Part shown: positions 1 through 11,507 of the stretch, one piece after another
How positions within the stretch are numbered: position 1 is the first letter of the stretch
How the letters are laid out: every line of letters begins with the position of its first letter
Origin: Dillenia suffruticosa
Taxonomy: Eukaryota; Streptophyta; Magnoliopsida; Dilleniales; Dilleniaceae
Assembly (NCBI GenBank): GCA_033439265.1
Contig: JAVTVX010000004.1
Location: 23,135,201 to 23,199,200, forward strand
Reading direction: 5' to 3'
Length of the DNA stretch: 64,000 nucleotides
Notes under the pieces: generated by a model
Told to the model about the DNA's origin: nothing
The model's database searches: none
The model's input: the letters and a program-made list of their open reading frames with translations, nothing else
Position numbers and translations under genes: made by a program

Positions 1-1532
1 CAGATATTAATAATTTTTTAAAAAAATACAAGATAGGCCGAGCACCGGTTGATTTACTTTATTTTTAATATTTTTAATTAAAATAAGATATTTTTATAAG
101 AAATATAAAATGTTATATATCAAAAAAAATTAAATTATCATTATATTGACAATTTTTTATATTAAAAAATATATTTCTCACAATTTGAATATTAACTTTT
201 AAAAATATAGAGAGATTGTTAGATATTATTTTCCAAACGGCAGAGTTATGTGAAATTAGAGAGGGTTTGATTCTTCTGAGTCGTACAAAATTTTCTCCAA
301 TTATTCTAAAGAGTGACTCAAATCTTACTTCGGATATAGTTCCCTCACATGTATATAATCCCATAATTCGGGAATGCTAGGAATTAATTTGTAATACGTC
401 GATGTATCATGTGATTTTTATTCATAGAGAAGATAATACTTGTGCAGATAAGCTTGCTAGACTAGCGGCGGAAGATAGCCTTGGAGTCCACGAGCTAGAC
501 TCGCCTCCTTATGAGATATATCGTTAGTTAAAGCATGATATTCGAGAAAGGAACTGTTTTAGGGGTTAATCTGACCATCCCTCAATATAACCAAAAAAAA
601 AAAAATACTAACTTTTTTAAAAGGGACTCAATAGCAATGCACTTTGGAGAGACAGAATTTGAAATTTTTTATAATAATATTAAATTAATGCAAAAATAAA
701 AATTATACTCTTAAAAATGAATATAGGGGTTCATAGTAAATTTTTTAAACTATAAGATGAAAAAAGAAATACTTATAGCCATTTTTCTTAATTTAGGTAG
801 TAGATTGTTATTAAATAATTGAAAGACAACCAATCTCATAAAATATGCCACAAGCATTTTTCACTGTCCTTCACAATTTTTTTCCACACGAGTTATTCAT
901 TTTTTTTTAATACTTGATCATTCATATTAATTCGATTTGAATATTATGGAATATAATTTAGGGACGATCTTTTCTGATCTCTATTTTTCTATTTTCGATA
1001 TTTAAATTCAAATTTTTTATTAAAAGGATTTAGTGTCGTGTCATTAAACTCATAATACGTTGATACACAGATTGCTCTATTGATCAAAATGCCAATTTCA
1101 TTTTGGGGACCCGTAATTCTTCAAATATCACTGTCTAATGACCACCAGACAACAAAGACAAGCTCCATTAGTACATTCATTTTTCTTACAAACTGCAAGA
1201 ACAAAGGAGAAAAAGGCCAAAAATAAAAGGGAAAGGGGCAATCATGGGTCCCCCAAGAATTATGTATCGATTTTGTCTACATGTGTTATGGTATACACAA
1301 AGGTAATTTAAAAAAAGATAAAAGAAAAAGAGTGTCATCACTTCACTCAGCAGCTCTTTTTCTCCTCTCCCTCTCATCTTCCATTGGCCTCCAAACGTGT
1401 GCAATGTAAACCCCACAATTTACTTTTGTTGTTCCTCATGTCCTTTCAAATGTTTGCATGCTGCGTGTAATTGCATAGAACTTCCCTTTTTACCATTTGA
1501 TTGTTTCTTTTCTGGGGGGCCAAAGGAGTAAC
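1..1532. other. A/T-rich spacer downstream of the P450 gene
   Basis: Apart from the RNase H remnant this stretch shows no coding signal. 920-1080 is one copy of the dispersed A/T-rich repeat described separately. The region just below 1533 should hold the 3' UTR of the P450; no clear polyadenylation signal stands out. Confidence 0.5.
225..560 (+). pseudogene. Remnant of a retroelement RNase H-like (RVT_3) domain
   Basis: Plus-strand reading from about 240 gives AELCEIREGLIL, then a KSDS motif, NPIIREC, and HREDNTCADKLARLAAEDS. These are the hallmark steps of the RNase H-like domain at the end of many plant LINE-type polyproteins (AELxAIxxGL, ESDS, RExNxxADxLAxL). The frame is broken and no reverse transcriptase part is seen to its left within the window, so this is a decayed fragment and may continue past the window edge. 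A host RNase H-like gene is less likely given the lack of a full open frame. Confidence 0.6.
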
Positions 1533-3496
1533 TCAAGGGTCCTTTCTTCTTTTGACCCAAACCGGCATTCTTCTTTTCATTCTTACTGTGGGGAAGTTGA
1601 CAATTGAATCTTCCTCAGCTACCCATCTACCCAATAATGAAAAATAGAAAGCTGTTAGACATTGAAAAACAAGCATGCTTTAACAATTGTCCCCCATTTG
1701 TGTCCCAAAGAAAAGGATATTGTCCTTTGAATCACAACCTTCTGTGTTTGTGTGTTTATAGTAAAAAGCATATATCATTAGCATCCCAACAAATATATCA
1801 CAGTTATTTTCTCTAATACAAATTTTAGTTCTTTTTTTCATAATTTATAAAAGTTTCAACATCATTTTCACGACCGACCGACATTCCAATTGCTCTACTG
1901 ACATCATTCCAAATGCCCCTACGTAGTTTTTGGATATCAAATAAAATTTTGATAATTAATTTAACTCAAATAATCAGTGTCGCTATAGTATTTGCTAGTT
2001 TACGCATCGTTCACCCTTTTCAAGTGTGATTTCTATGTGCCTAAATATAATTTTGTTGAAAAAAATTACTTAAGTCTCTTTGGAGAGCTTTGTCGAAAGA
2101 AAACATCTTACATTCAGTTGTTTTTCGATGGATGTTACAATAGTCCAAAGTTTGTGAAAATCAGTGAAGAGTCACATGCTTGTTGTTCACGGAGTAAGCA
2201 ATATGGAGCATCAAATTGATGTGCCTGAGGATTTCATTTTCTCTACTTTAGGTCACCGGACACTAGTATTTGTCTTTTTGACAAACGTGCCCGCACATAA
2301 AATGGCATCTACATGGGATCTCTCCCTCTTTTGATCATCAATATCCCAGAAGCATATTTCGATTAATTCAGTTTGGATATTTATAAGAATTTTATTTAGG
2401 GGACGACTTTCTTAACATAATTTTTTTTATTCTTAATTTTCAAACTCAAAATTTAATTAATAAATCTAATATTGCATCTCATTAAGACGAATACCCATTG
2501 AAATATACATAGGATCTCTCTTTGTTACGGGTTTGCTTTTCTTAGATTTGTGTCTTTTCTTTTCCTAGATTTTTGTTGGATTGGTCTTTGCTATCATCTT
2601 GTAAAAAATGGAATCTACTCCAGAAGGAGAGAGGGGTACCTAAATAGTAAAGGGAAAAATAAGATAGAGGTAGAGAGAGGGGTACCTAAATTGAGTAACA
2701 AAATGGTGGAGAAAAATGGAAGCTTCAAGCCTGGCCAAGTCAAGCCCCGGACACAACCTTTGGCCACCTCCAAAAGGAGTGAAGTTACAACCACTCACAT
2801 CTTTGTTCTGCATTATTAGTCCCCCAAGACATATAACTTAGGTTAGAAGAAGAAAACAACAATAGAAAACAAAAGAAATCCAAATTATAATGCAAAGAGG
2901 TGTGTCTCCTTACTTGCCATCGCCATGGATTGAATTGGTAGGGCAAGTCATACAGATTTTCATCCAGATGAACTGATCTAAAATATGTGAAAACACACCA
3001 TCCTTTTGGTATCAAATACCCTTTAACCTCAACATCTCTCATTGCCTTTCTCATCACCCCAATAATAATATTTCCCATCCTCAATGTTTCTGTTATCACC
3101 TGCACACACAAGGGTCAGTCTAATGAATCCCATGTTTCAATTTTAGTTTTCGCTTGTAATAATACCACACAAAATATATATTCAAAAAATTAATAATAAC
3201 CCAAATAACTAAATAACATTGTATCGTATTTTAGACTGTCCAAGTTATTCTTTTATTTTTTATTTTTAATTTCTTTTAAGCTTCTTATTTTATGAATTTG
3301 GGACTTAATTACAGTTTGTGTGAATGGTAGCATTGATATGTAGTCGCTCCAGCTCAATGGTTCTCCTAGCTGATCTTTGAGTTGTTTCAACTTTCTGTTC
3401 TCCTCCTGAAAAATTCATAGAAACCATAAAGGAACCACTTTTAAAACAAATAATCCACAATATATCAATATATCAAAACCAACAAAATTCTTAGAT

Positions 3497-3529
<33 letters not shown>

Positions 3530-5023
3530 GGGAGAGAGAGGAACATTTTAAGAAATGCACTTGGATACAAAAATCATTGGATGTATACCTGCAATAATTG
3601 GTCACAAATTATTGAGTGTGCATAGCCCACCATAACATTCATATTTACTAGCAAAATTAGAGAGCTGATTCATGAGACTGCATACTTTAGACACTTGAAA
3701 AAATATAGCCCTTGATCTTGGTGTAATAATCAACAAATAATTTCAATCTCTTTTTAATTAAAGAAAAAATATTTTCACCGAACCTCAATTTTTTTCCCCT
3801 AAAAAGGTGACAAGAGGGGCAACAGCGTTGCGATCTCCTCTGGACGTTATCATGTGGGACTTTACCCACAATGAAGCATTCGGTTTAATCGTAACTGTGT
3901 CTCGCGTAAGTTTTTCTAAAAAACTAAATGTGAGAAAAAATTAATTGATAAATCAAGTGAACATGATTAAAAATTAAAAGACATATGGATTTTTCATACC
4001 ATTAATTGTTGCAAAGCAATGGGATTATCAGATAAATATTTGACAGCAAGAGTGATCAAAACAGGTACAGAATCCTCTCCAGGTATCATCAAGTCAATAA
4101 TATTGTCTGAGATTAGATCATCTGTTAATTGATCACTAGCATCATTTAGTAGCACATCTAGCACATCTCTTGGGTCAGCTGAACCGAGGCTAGTATGATC
4201 TCTCCTCCTATCTCGGATAATTTTTCTCACTAACTTCACCATTTTCTTCTTTGCCTGAAAACCCCCCCAGCAAAAGAAAAAATAAAAATAAATAAATAAA
4301 TAGAAAACTTTTTTGTTATGTGAAAAATGGAGCTAGGCTTGCCTGTAATGATCTGTAGAGTCTGCTTCCAGGTATGTTAATGGGCAAAGACATGAGCCCA
4401 GAAATGAAAATTTGAAATTGTTTCTTTAGAAACTCCATTTCTTCTCCAGGGTCTAGACTAATCAGTGCCTTCACCAGTACTTGAAATGCAATCTGAAAAA
4501 GCCAAAGGAAAAAAATAAGATAGAATTTCTTTTAACATTAATATTTATGATATTTGAATAATGGTAGGAAAAAAAGATTACTGGAATAATCAAAACTAGG
4601 AGGAATGTGTTCCAATATTGTCTTGCCTCTAAATTGCAAGAGAGAGAAAGAGGAATGAGATGACATTATCTTTTGTTTTTTCCCTTGGAAACTGGCCAAA
4701 AGAATTGGAAGTATAGGAGTTGTAAATTTTGTGTTCAAACATTGAAAGAATTTCCACTGCTTCTTGCGCCCCCTTGTGTGTGTGTTATGGTGAGAGAGAG
4801 AGAGAGAATTTTAATTTGGAAAAACACATAAATGTGTTGTTGCCAAAGCGCTATCATTCTTTAAAATGATAGAGGGGATGACAAACATCAAATTTCACAT
4901 CCTTAGCTAAAGAAAAGCATATAATTGTTTAATTTAGAATTTCTAGATAGAATTCAAACTTCTAAGATTCCCTTCACTCCCCTCATCATGTCTATATCTT
5001 TGTTGTATGTGAATATATCATAT

Positions 5024-5095
<72 letters not shown>

Positions 5096-6169
5096 GGAGG
5101 GAGGGAGAGGCTGACATTTTTGGTCTCATCTTGCAAGTAGACAGGATGATGATCAGACCACATCTGCATAGCTTGTTGTACATAGTTTTGCATGTCTTGA
5201 GTGATCTGAGCCTTTAGATTTGCTGACTTGAAAAATGCCCCTATAAGTCCATGAATTCTCCTTTGTAAGCTCCCATTGATTAGCAAAATTGATGACTTTC
5301 CCATCAACTCAGTTAGTGATTTTGGATATGATGGCACAAATACTCTTGCATCACTCTGCAACACAAATTTGCTCACTTCTCCATCTGTTGATACGATTGT
5401 TGGATTCCCAAATATGTGTGACTTGAATACCTTCCCATACCTACACCAAAAAAACCATCATCAAATTTGGATTTCGCAGACAGATCAAATATCGATAATT
5501 TTCTTGAGGGAAAAAAATGGAAAGGGTTTGTGTTGTTTATGAAGCAAAAGCATTCTCTTGATTGATAATGAGCTTCCACTTCCACACACACAAAAACCAA
5601 ACAAACCCTTGAAACATATTCCAATCAAACATCATTTTGTTCCTCTCATAGAAAAGCTTTCACTACCCCACATATCATCATTTTTCCTATGAAGAACAAT
5701 AGGAAAAACCCCATAAAGGTAGTTCAAAAATTAGGTTATAATTCATAGTTAGATATAATGACAACAAAGGTTTAAGAATAGAGTTAAGATAATTACCCTA
5801 GTTAAAAAAAACCCTTGTGAAAAAAAGGTTTTAAAAATGGAAAGAAAACCCCCACAAGATTAAGCGCATGATTAATGTTAGATTAAAGCAAGAAACTTAC
5901 ATGTCACGACGCTTGTCCATGAAGCTTTCGGGGCGATCAGAGTAAGCACAAGCTATGAATTCAAGGGTTTCGCCAATGAAAGGCCAACCAAGAGTACCTA
6001 AAGGAATCAGAGAAGATGAACTTCTTCTACTTCTGCTTTGCCTTCTTGTTGTTCTTGTTGTTGAGTGAATTATTACTCTGATAATTCTACTTGAGTTCCT
6101 GTAGATAATCATAATGATTGTGGACAACAAGATTGCTTTCACTAATAGCACAATCCATGAATTGCCCAT
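1533..6169 (-). CDS. CYP90D1: Cytochrome P450, CYP90D1-type brassinosteroid C-23 hydroxylase, complete, 8 exons
   Basis: Exons on the minus strand: 6169-5901, 5440-5116, 4492-4343, 4254-4000, 3405-3313, 3099-2914, 2807-2686, 1626-1533. They total 1494 bp and encode 497 aa, close to the roughly 490 aa I recall for Arabidopsis CYP90D1. Seen: an N-terminal hydrophobic membrane anchor (residues 1-22) followed by an Arg/Ser-rich stretch; an I-helix motif IPGEDSVP (305-312), with Ser where many P450s have the oxygen-binding Thr; a K-helix ETLR (368-371); and a heme motif [13 protein letters not shown] with the Cys ligand at 445. The protein ends WVKRRKDP. Family knowledge: CYP90D1 hydroxylates brassinosteroid precursors at C-23 in the endoplasmic reticulum. 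Intron 3 has a GC donor (4342-4341). The donor of exon 7 is duplicated 46 bp downstream. I saw no CGTG(T/C)G BZR1 element close upstream. CYP90C1 is the main alternative; the [10 protein letters not shown] and [10 protein letters not shown] stretches favour CYP90D1. Confidence 0.93.
1627..2685 (-). other. Intron 7 of the P450 gene with a duplicated splice-donor segment
   Basis: This 1059-bp intron separates the heme exon from the last exon and splits an Arg codon (AG|A). Next to its donor, 19 bases covering the exon end and donor are repeated 46 bp apart (2673-2691 and 2627-2645). A copy of the dispersed A/T-rich repeat lies at about 2355-2500. Confidence 0.7.
5024..5092. repeat. (AG)n microsatellite in P450 intron 2
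   Basis: Nearly pure AG repeat of about 34 units. On the coding strand it is a (CT)n pyrimidine tract starting 23 bases after the exon 2 donor (5115-5114). It explains the spurious Ser-Leu repeat readings through this region. Confidence 0.95.
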
Positions 6170-9100
6170 TATGTGGAACCAAAGATTTTTTTTTCCTTCT
6201 TCTCCTCCTCCTCTCTCTCTCTCTCTCAGTCACTTAAATATGGCTAATTACCAGGCTAGAAAAGAGAGATGGCAATTGTAGTGTATGCAGGAATAGATAT
6301 GCATGTCGTATAGAGAGAGAGAGAGAGAGAGGAAGGGAGGTTTTTTAAGCTCTTGTGGCTAAATAAATAACGTAGTAGAGTGTGCAAGTACAGAAGTATA
6401 ACTACCTTATCATACAAACATGTAAACTTTGTGAGATTCAAACAAAATAAAAAACAATAAGAAAACAGAGGAGAAGAACAAGATTCCTTTCTTACCCCTT
6501 CTCACAGAATCCCAAAAGTTTTACCATGAAAACTTCCATTTACCCACGAATGCAACTACAGGACAAAGAGGAATTCATAAGCGTATAAAATTATGTCAGT
6601 TCATACGTAGGCCACTATGTTAAAGTAAGAAACTATTTTGATGATATAATGAAGTTGCCTTGGAAGGACAAAATAGTCCTTATATTTCTACCAACATCTA
6701 GTTGGTTCAGCCGTAGGCACCGGTACACTTTAAATAAGCTTGTATACGAAGAAAATAGACATAGATGAATTTTGACTCTTAATAGTTTAATCTGACTCAA
6801 ACCATATTTAGTTAGATCCAAAATAGTTATCGGTTACAGATTATTTATTAAACAAATCCTTATATTTCTCTTTTTTTATTTTTGAAAATAAATGAATCAT
6901 ACAGTAATTTTTTTTTATCAATAAGGGGTTAAGGTCCAACAAAAGCAAACCATGATCAAGTGTCCAAAAGAAGGAAACTCACATTCTACAAAGCATGGGC
7001 AAGACCCAATTCCGGCACATCCCTAGCCAACAAAGAGCGTAGACCCACTTGGGGGGGGGAGGTTAGGAGAAGAGTAGAGTCAGGCTTGGAGTTGTGAGGT
7101 GTGGAGACCAATCAGTTTACACACTGCATAACAAGGTTACTTTGATTTTGCATATGGGGATCAATAAGCCCTTGAAATGTGGACATGCAGATAACTTTTT
7201 TCCTTTAACGAAGACAAAAGGTATTAATTATCAAGGGTCATGGTGTTTTCTAGTTTCACATCCTGGGACTCTCACAATAGCTTGTGAAGGATAATCTCCA
7301 TCTTTCCCTGCAAAGAATGTCCTACTACAGGCTTTTGCTCTTTGGATGCTCAGAGCCGAAAAGGTGAAGCTGACCTTTGCTTCGATTTGAATCACTTTGG
7401 ACGTAGTTTTTGCTCATTGGATTAATTAAATCTGTAAATGAATATTAAGGTGTAGGATGTGATGTGGTACCAAAAGCCCTCTGCAGGGGCATTAGTCCAT
7501 CAACAAAAAGTTGGAGTGACCTTAAAAAATCTCATAGACTAGGGTCGCCATCTTTGCATCATTATAGGAGCGGTGCTCTTAACACTAATGCATATTTATG
7601 TTATATAAGGATACAACCACTTCACCATTTGAAGATCCAAAATTAGATTATTGTTTTATCAATCTAAGTAATTATTCGGGTTAGGTCAAATTCAGTCTAA
7701 GAGTGAAATAGCACAAATAGTAATCTCAATCCGGTGGATATAATATTATTGTCTAATAAGTATAAAGGTAGACGGGGAAAGCTAAAATGCAGACTTATGT
7801 TATTTTTTATCGAAAATTCTAACTAAATCTGTTAATAATTTTAGTTTTTTTCACAAACCGATAAAATAATTGTAAATCTAAAAACTTAAACCGAGAACAA
7901 ACGAAAAAAAAAAAGTGAGAGAAATTAACTCATAAAATGAATTTACAATTAGTCATTTTTTAATAAAAAAAATTCTAAGAAATATAGTGAACCAAAGAGG
8001 TCAAACCCATACACACATATATGTAATTAACAATTGATCATGCCACTTCTGCACTTAAGACTCAATACTTACAGTACATGGTGCATATGATTAGTCAAGC
8101 TTCTATGCAAGCCTAAATGAGGTTATTCATTTGTAAACAAATAAAAAAGTGTGTGTGGGGGTTGGGGGGAGGGGAGAGAGAGAGGTGACCCACATACATG
8201 ATTGTCTCGTGGCACAGTGGATTGTAGAGACCCCTCCTTACAGTTCAGATGGTGGCCTCGTGCATTCATGTGAGACTCAATAAATCCAACACACGCCTCT
8301 CCCATCATCCCATCTGCCTCGACTTTTGTCCCTCTCCTTCATCTCTCTCTCTCTCTCTCTCTCCCCCACCGAAATCATCACCCAATCCACACACCAGGCC
8401 AGCCTCTCATGTTACTCTCATTCCCATCCTTTCCTTCATTTTTATTAAGATGGCACATGTGTCTCTCTCTTTCTCTTTCCCCCATTCCAATTTTATAAAT
8501 AAAATAAATTCCCAAACATAGTAAATTAATAATACAATTACAACCAACCAACCCTCCCGAGAATAACTTGGGGCAATGGTCACTACACCTTCTGACAGGT
8601 AGCTTCTGAAATCATAACAGCATACAAAAAGTTTCATGTCTTAGAAAAATAAAATAAAAAATATCTCAAAAAATCAATATTTTATTAATTTATACAATTA
8701 AATAATATATCTATTTATATTAATTTATGTTATTTAATATTTAAAAATTAAATTAAAATTATATCTAAAAAGTTATTAGCATTCAACAATTTGGTAAGTA
8801 GTTACCCTAAAGACCTTAAAATATGGAATTGTGGAATGGGTCTGAAATTTGAGACTCACCGCTTTGAAATAAGCGAAGACAGAGAATGAAAAACAAAGAA
8901 TTTTTCGTTTTTTTGTGCATAGAATGCGTCGAACAAATTAAATATTTATACAAATTACGTTATTAACTTTAAAAAAAAAAACATTAAAGTTAGACAAATC
9001 AAATATTCTAGCATACGCCTAGAAGAATGCCATAACCATCATGTCCCAATCGGCCAACCAAAGTTTGATAGCAATACCGGGGTTCGAGTCCCTCTCCATC

Positions 9101-11507
9101 CGCGCGGTCATAAAAACGTTAAACTAATCAAATCTTTTCTAACATATATAATAAGTCAATATATTCTAACATATACGATCAGAAAAGAAGTGAAGTTAGA
9201 AAGCCATATGATAGAGGTAACTATCTTGTACGATTCGGGGTTAATTGGCGTACTCCGATTAGTGGGGGGGGAATCTTTGGCTCAATTGAACATATAGGGA
9301 ATTGGAGGTAGCACTCCACCGATGTCAAGTCATGGACCGATTCCTTCAACCCTTTTCTATGTATTGGTGTTTTATATAACCGACAATAATATAACTTGAC
9401 ATATGTGAAGATATACGAAAAATGGGAATAAATGATGAGAGAATAACATCATACATGTCCACAAATGATAAAATAAGGTTATATGTGACCATATCAGTTC
9501 AATCGAAAATTATTTTCTTTTTTTTTTTTTTTTTTGGGTAAACAAACGGAATAAAAAATAATAATTTATTTTAGGGGAAAGGTTAAAATTGATGCCCTTT
9601 ATTCTCTTTCTTCAAATATAATTAAAATAAATCCTCTCTTTAACTTTCAAAACCCTCTGTTTGACTACTGATTAAGAATGCCAATCCACAAACAACACAA
9701 TGAATAAATTATTGTTTGCTTATTTTATGTTAAGCTCCGCTCCCCAACATTCCTTTGAGATTTCTTTTGTTCCACTACCTAACCTAAACAATGATCTTTT
9801 AGCTATGATATCCAATATAAAAAACATTATACCATACCATGATTTAATATCCTCGTTCAGTGAAAAGCTCTCTCTTTCTCTCTCTCTCTCTCTGTTAAAT
9901 CAATGGATATCCGAATTTTTTGATTAATTCGATTCAAATATTATGAAATTCATTCTATATTTATACGACATTGGTCACTCTATTCCCTGATTGTGGGGAT
10001 TCACATCATTCGATATTGTATATTTGAGGGTGTCCACGCCTTTTTGGAAATTGTGTGCATGCTTTCATTTATTTATTTCTTGAAATTTCATAGAATTGGA
10101 AACAGAGACCCACTTGGATTTCAAGATATTGAAATGTAATATCTTCTTATATTATATAAATACCTGGAAAAGGATTCCAAATTTCAGGGAATTAGTAGGA
10201 GATGTATTTCTTTTCCATAAACATTTAGGAGCCATTTGGTATAATATAAAATATTAGATGTAAATTATTTTTTATTTTGATATAATAAAATGTGAATTTT
10301 CTCATTTAAAATTGTTTTTCATATTCATTAATTTTAAAAATTAAGTAAAAATAGTTTAACCTGAACTCTTGTACATTTTTTTTGGGTATAAAATATCGGT
10401 ATCCAGTAATCATATTAGTCTCAATTATCTCTATTTTTGTTAATCATAAAATTTAAATTAAAATATTATTTAAAAGATATCGATGCTAATCAAACATTGG
10501 TTGAGCTCTTGTACTCCAAATACCCTCCCAGTCTATCAAATCCAATTGCACATTCCAAAGAGTTCTATTATTATAATATTGTAAGATGAAATGCTCGCAA
10601 AGGAGAAGAATAAATACTTAATAATTTACTTGCAAAGCAGGCACCATTTTTTTTTTTTTTTTGGTTGTAACAAAGCAGACACCATAAAACTAGTTAGCAA
10701 ATCAAATATCTGAAAACTAATATTTCATTTATGAGATGTCCATGCCCCCCCCCCCCAACCAACTTTGCAACTTCTATTGTTTGGTCCCTATGCACATGTA
10801 AATGTATAAACTTGCAGTTGCACAATTGGTGACAGATCATCTTATGACAAAGAAAATGACTGGCCCATGATCTTACAGATAATAGAGCAGAAAGTGGCGT
10901 AGAGAGAGAAAGATCTGTTGTAATAATTAGTGACTTGTTCCTGAGTTCCTTTAAGCCGTAGAAAAGCATGTCCACAGAAGTAAACTAGCGTAGGTAGCGG
11001 ACCATGAAGTCTGCAGATGGAGGATACGAAAATCCAATTATGACGTCTCCAAAGAGACAGTCTAGTGGGTGGGCACAACCTCCCTCCCTTGATCTTGTGA
11101 TCCAAGATTCAAATAAGATGTAATCAAAACACAGACATTCATATTATTCATGAAAAACAATGGATTTCATTTGATACCGACATACAGATTTGTCACACCC
11201 CCCAAAAAGGCAAGGAAAATAATTTCACAAAGCCAAAATCCTGGAATCTGAAAATGAACTAAGTTTTAAGCATTTCACATTCAAGTTCGAATGAGTAACA
11301 CAAAATGAGATTTGCTTTACATGGAAGCCGTAAGCAATGAGACACCACCAATCTTTGGACAAAGAAGGGCTGCTATCACTCATCCGAGGGCCAAATTGAA
11401 AGGAAGCCATTTGTGGGGAATACATTATAAAACTAAATATCCAGAGAGGCATATTCAACCCCACGTTAGGGTGAAAAGGATCCTGATTCTACTAAAAGAC
11501 AATTTTT
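6170..11507. other. Spacer between the P450 5' end and the membrane-protein 3' end
   Basis: No gene is supported. It holds the P450 promoter, GA/CT tracts at 6311-6330, about 8170-8184 and 8340-8362, and homopolymer runs at about 9520-9535 and 10649-10662. A tRNA-like B-box phrase (GGTTCGAGTCC, near 9081) may mark a short SINE remnant. An A/T-rich repeat piece lies near 9915-9960. The end nearest 11508 should be the 3' UTR of the membrane-protein gene. Confidence 0.5.
6233..6240 (-). promoter_or_regulatory. Candidate TATA-like element of the P450 gene
   Basis: Read on the minus strand this is TATTTAAG, 64-71 bases above the ATG at 6169. It is followed by a (CT/GA)n tract at about 6210-6228 that would fall at the transcription start or in the 5' UTR. 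The spacing is short but workable for a plant core promoter; assignment is by position and base content only. Confidence 0.3.

Noticed and set aside
8249-8521. 90-codon plus-strand frame upstream of the P450
   Set aside because: Crosses a CT microsatellite and has no recognisable domain or conserved-looking segment.
9040-9120. tRNA-like B-box phrase considered as a tRNA gene
   Set aside because: No matching A box, anticodon arm or acceptor stem could be assembled; at most a SINE remnant.
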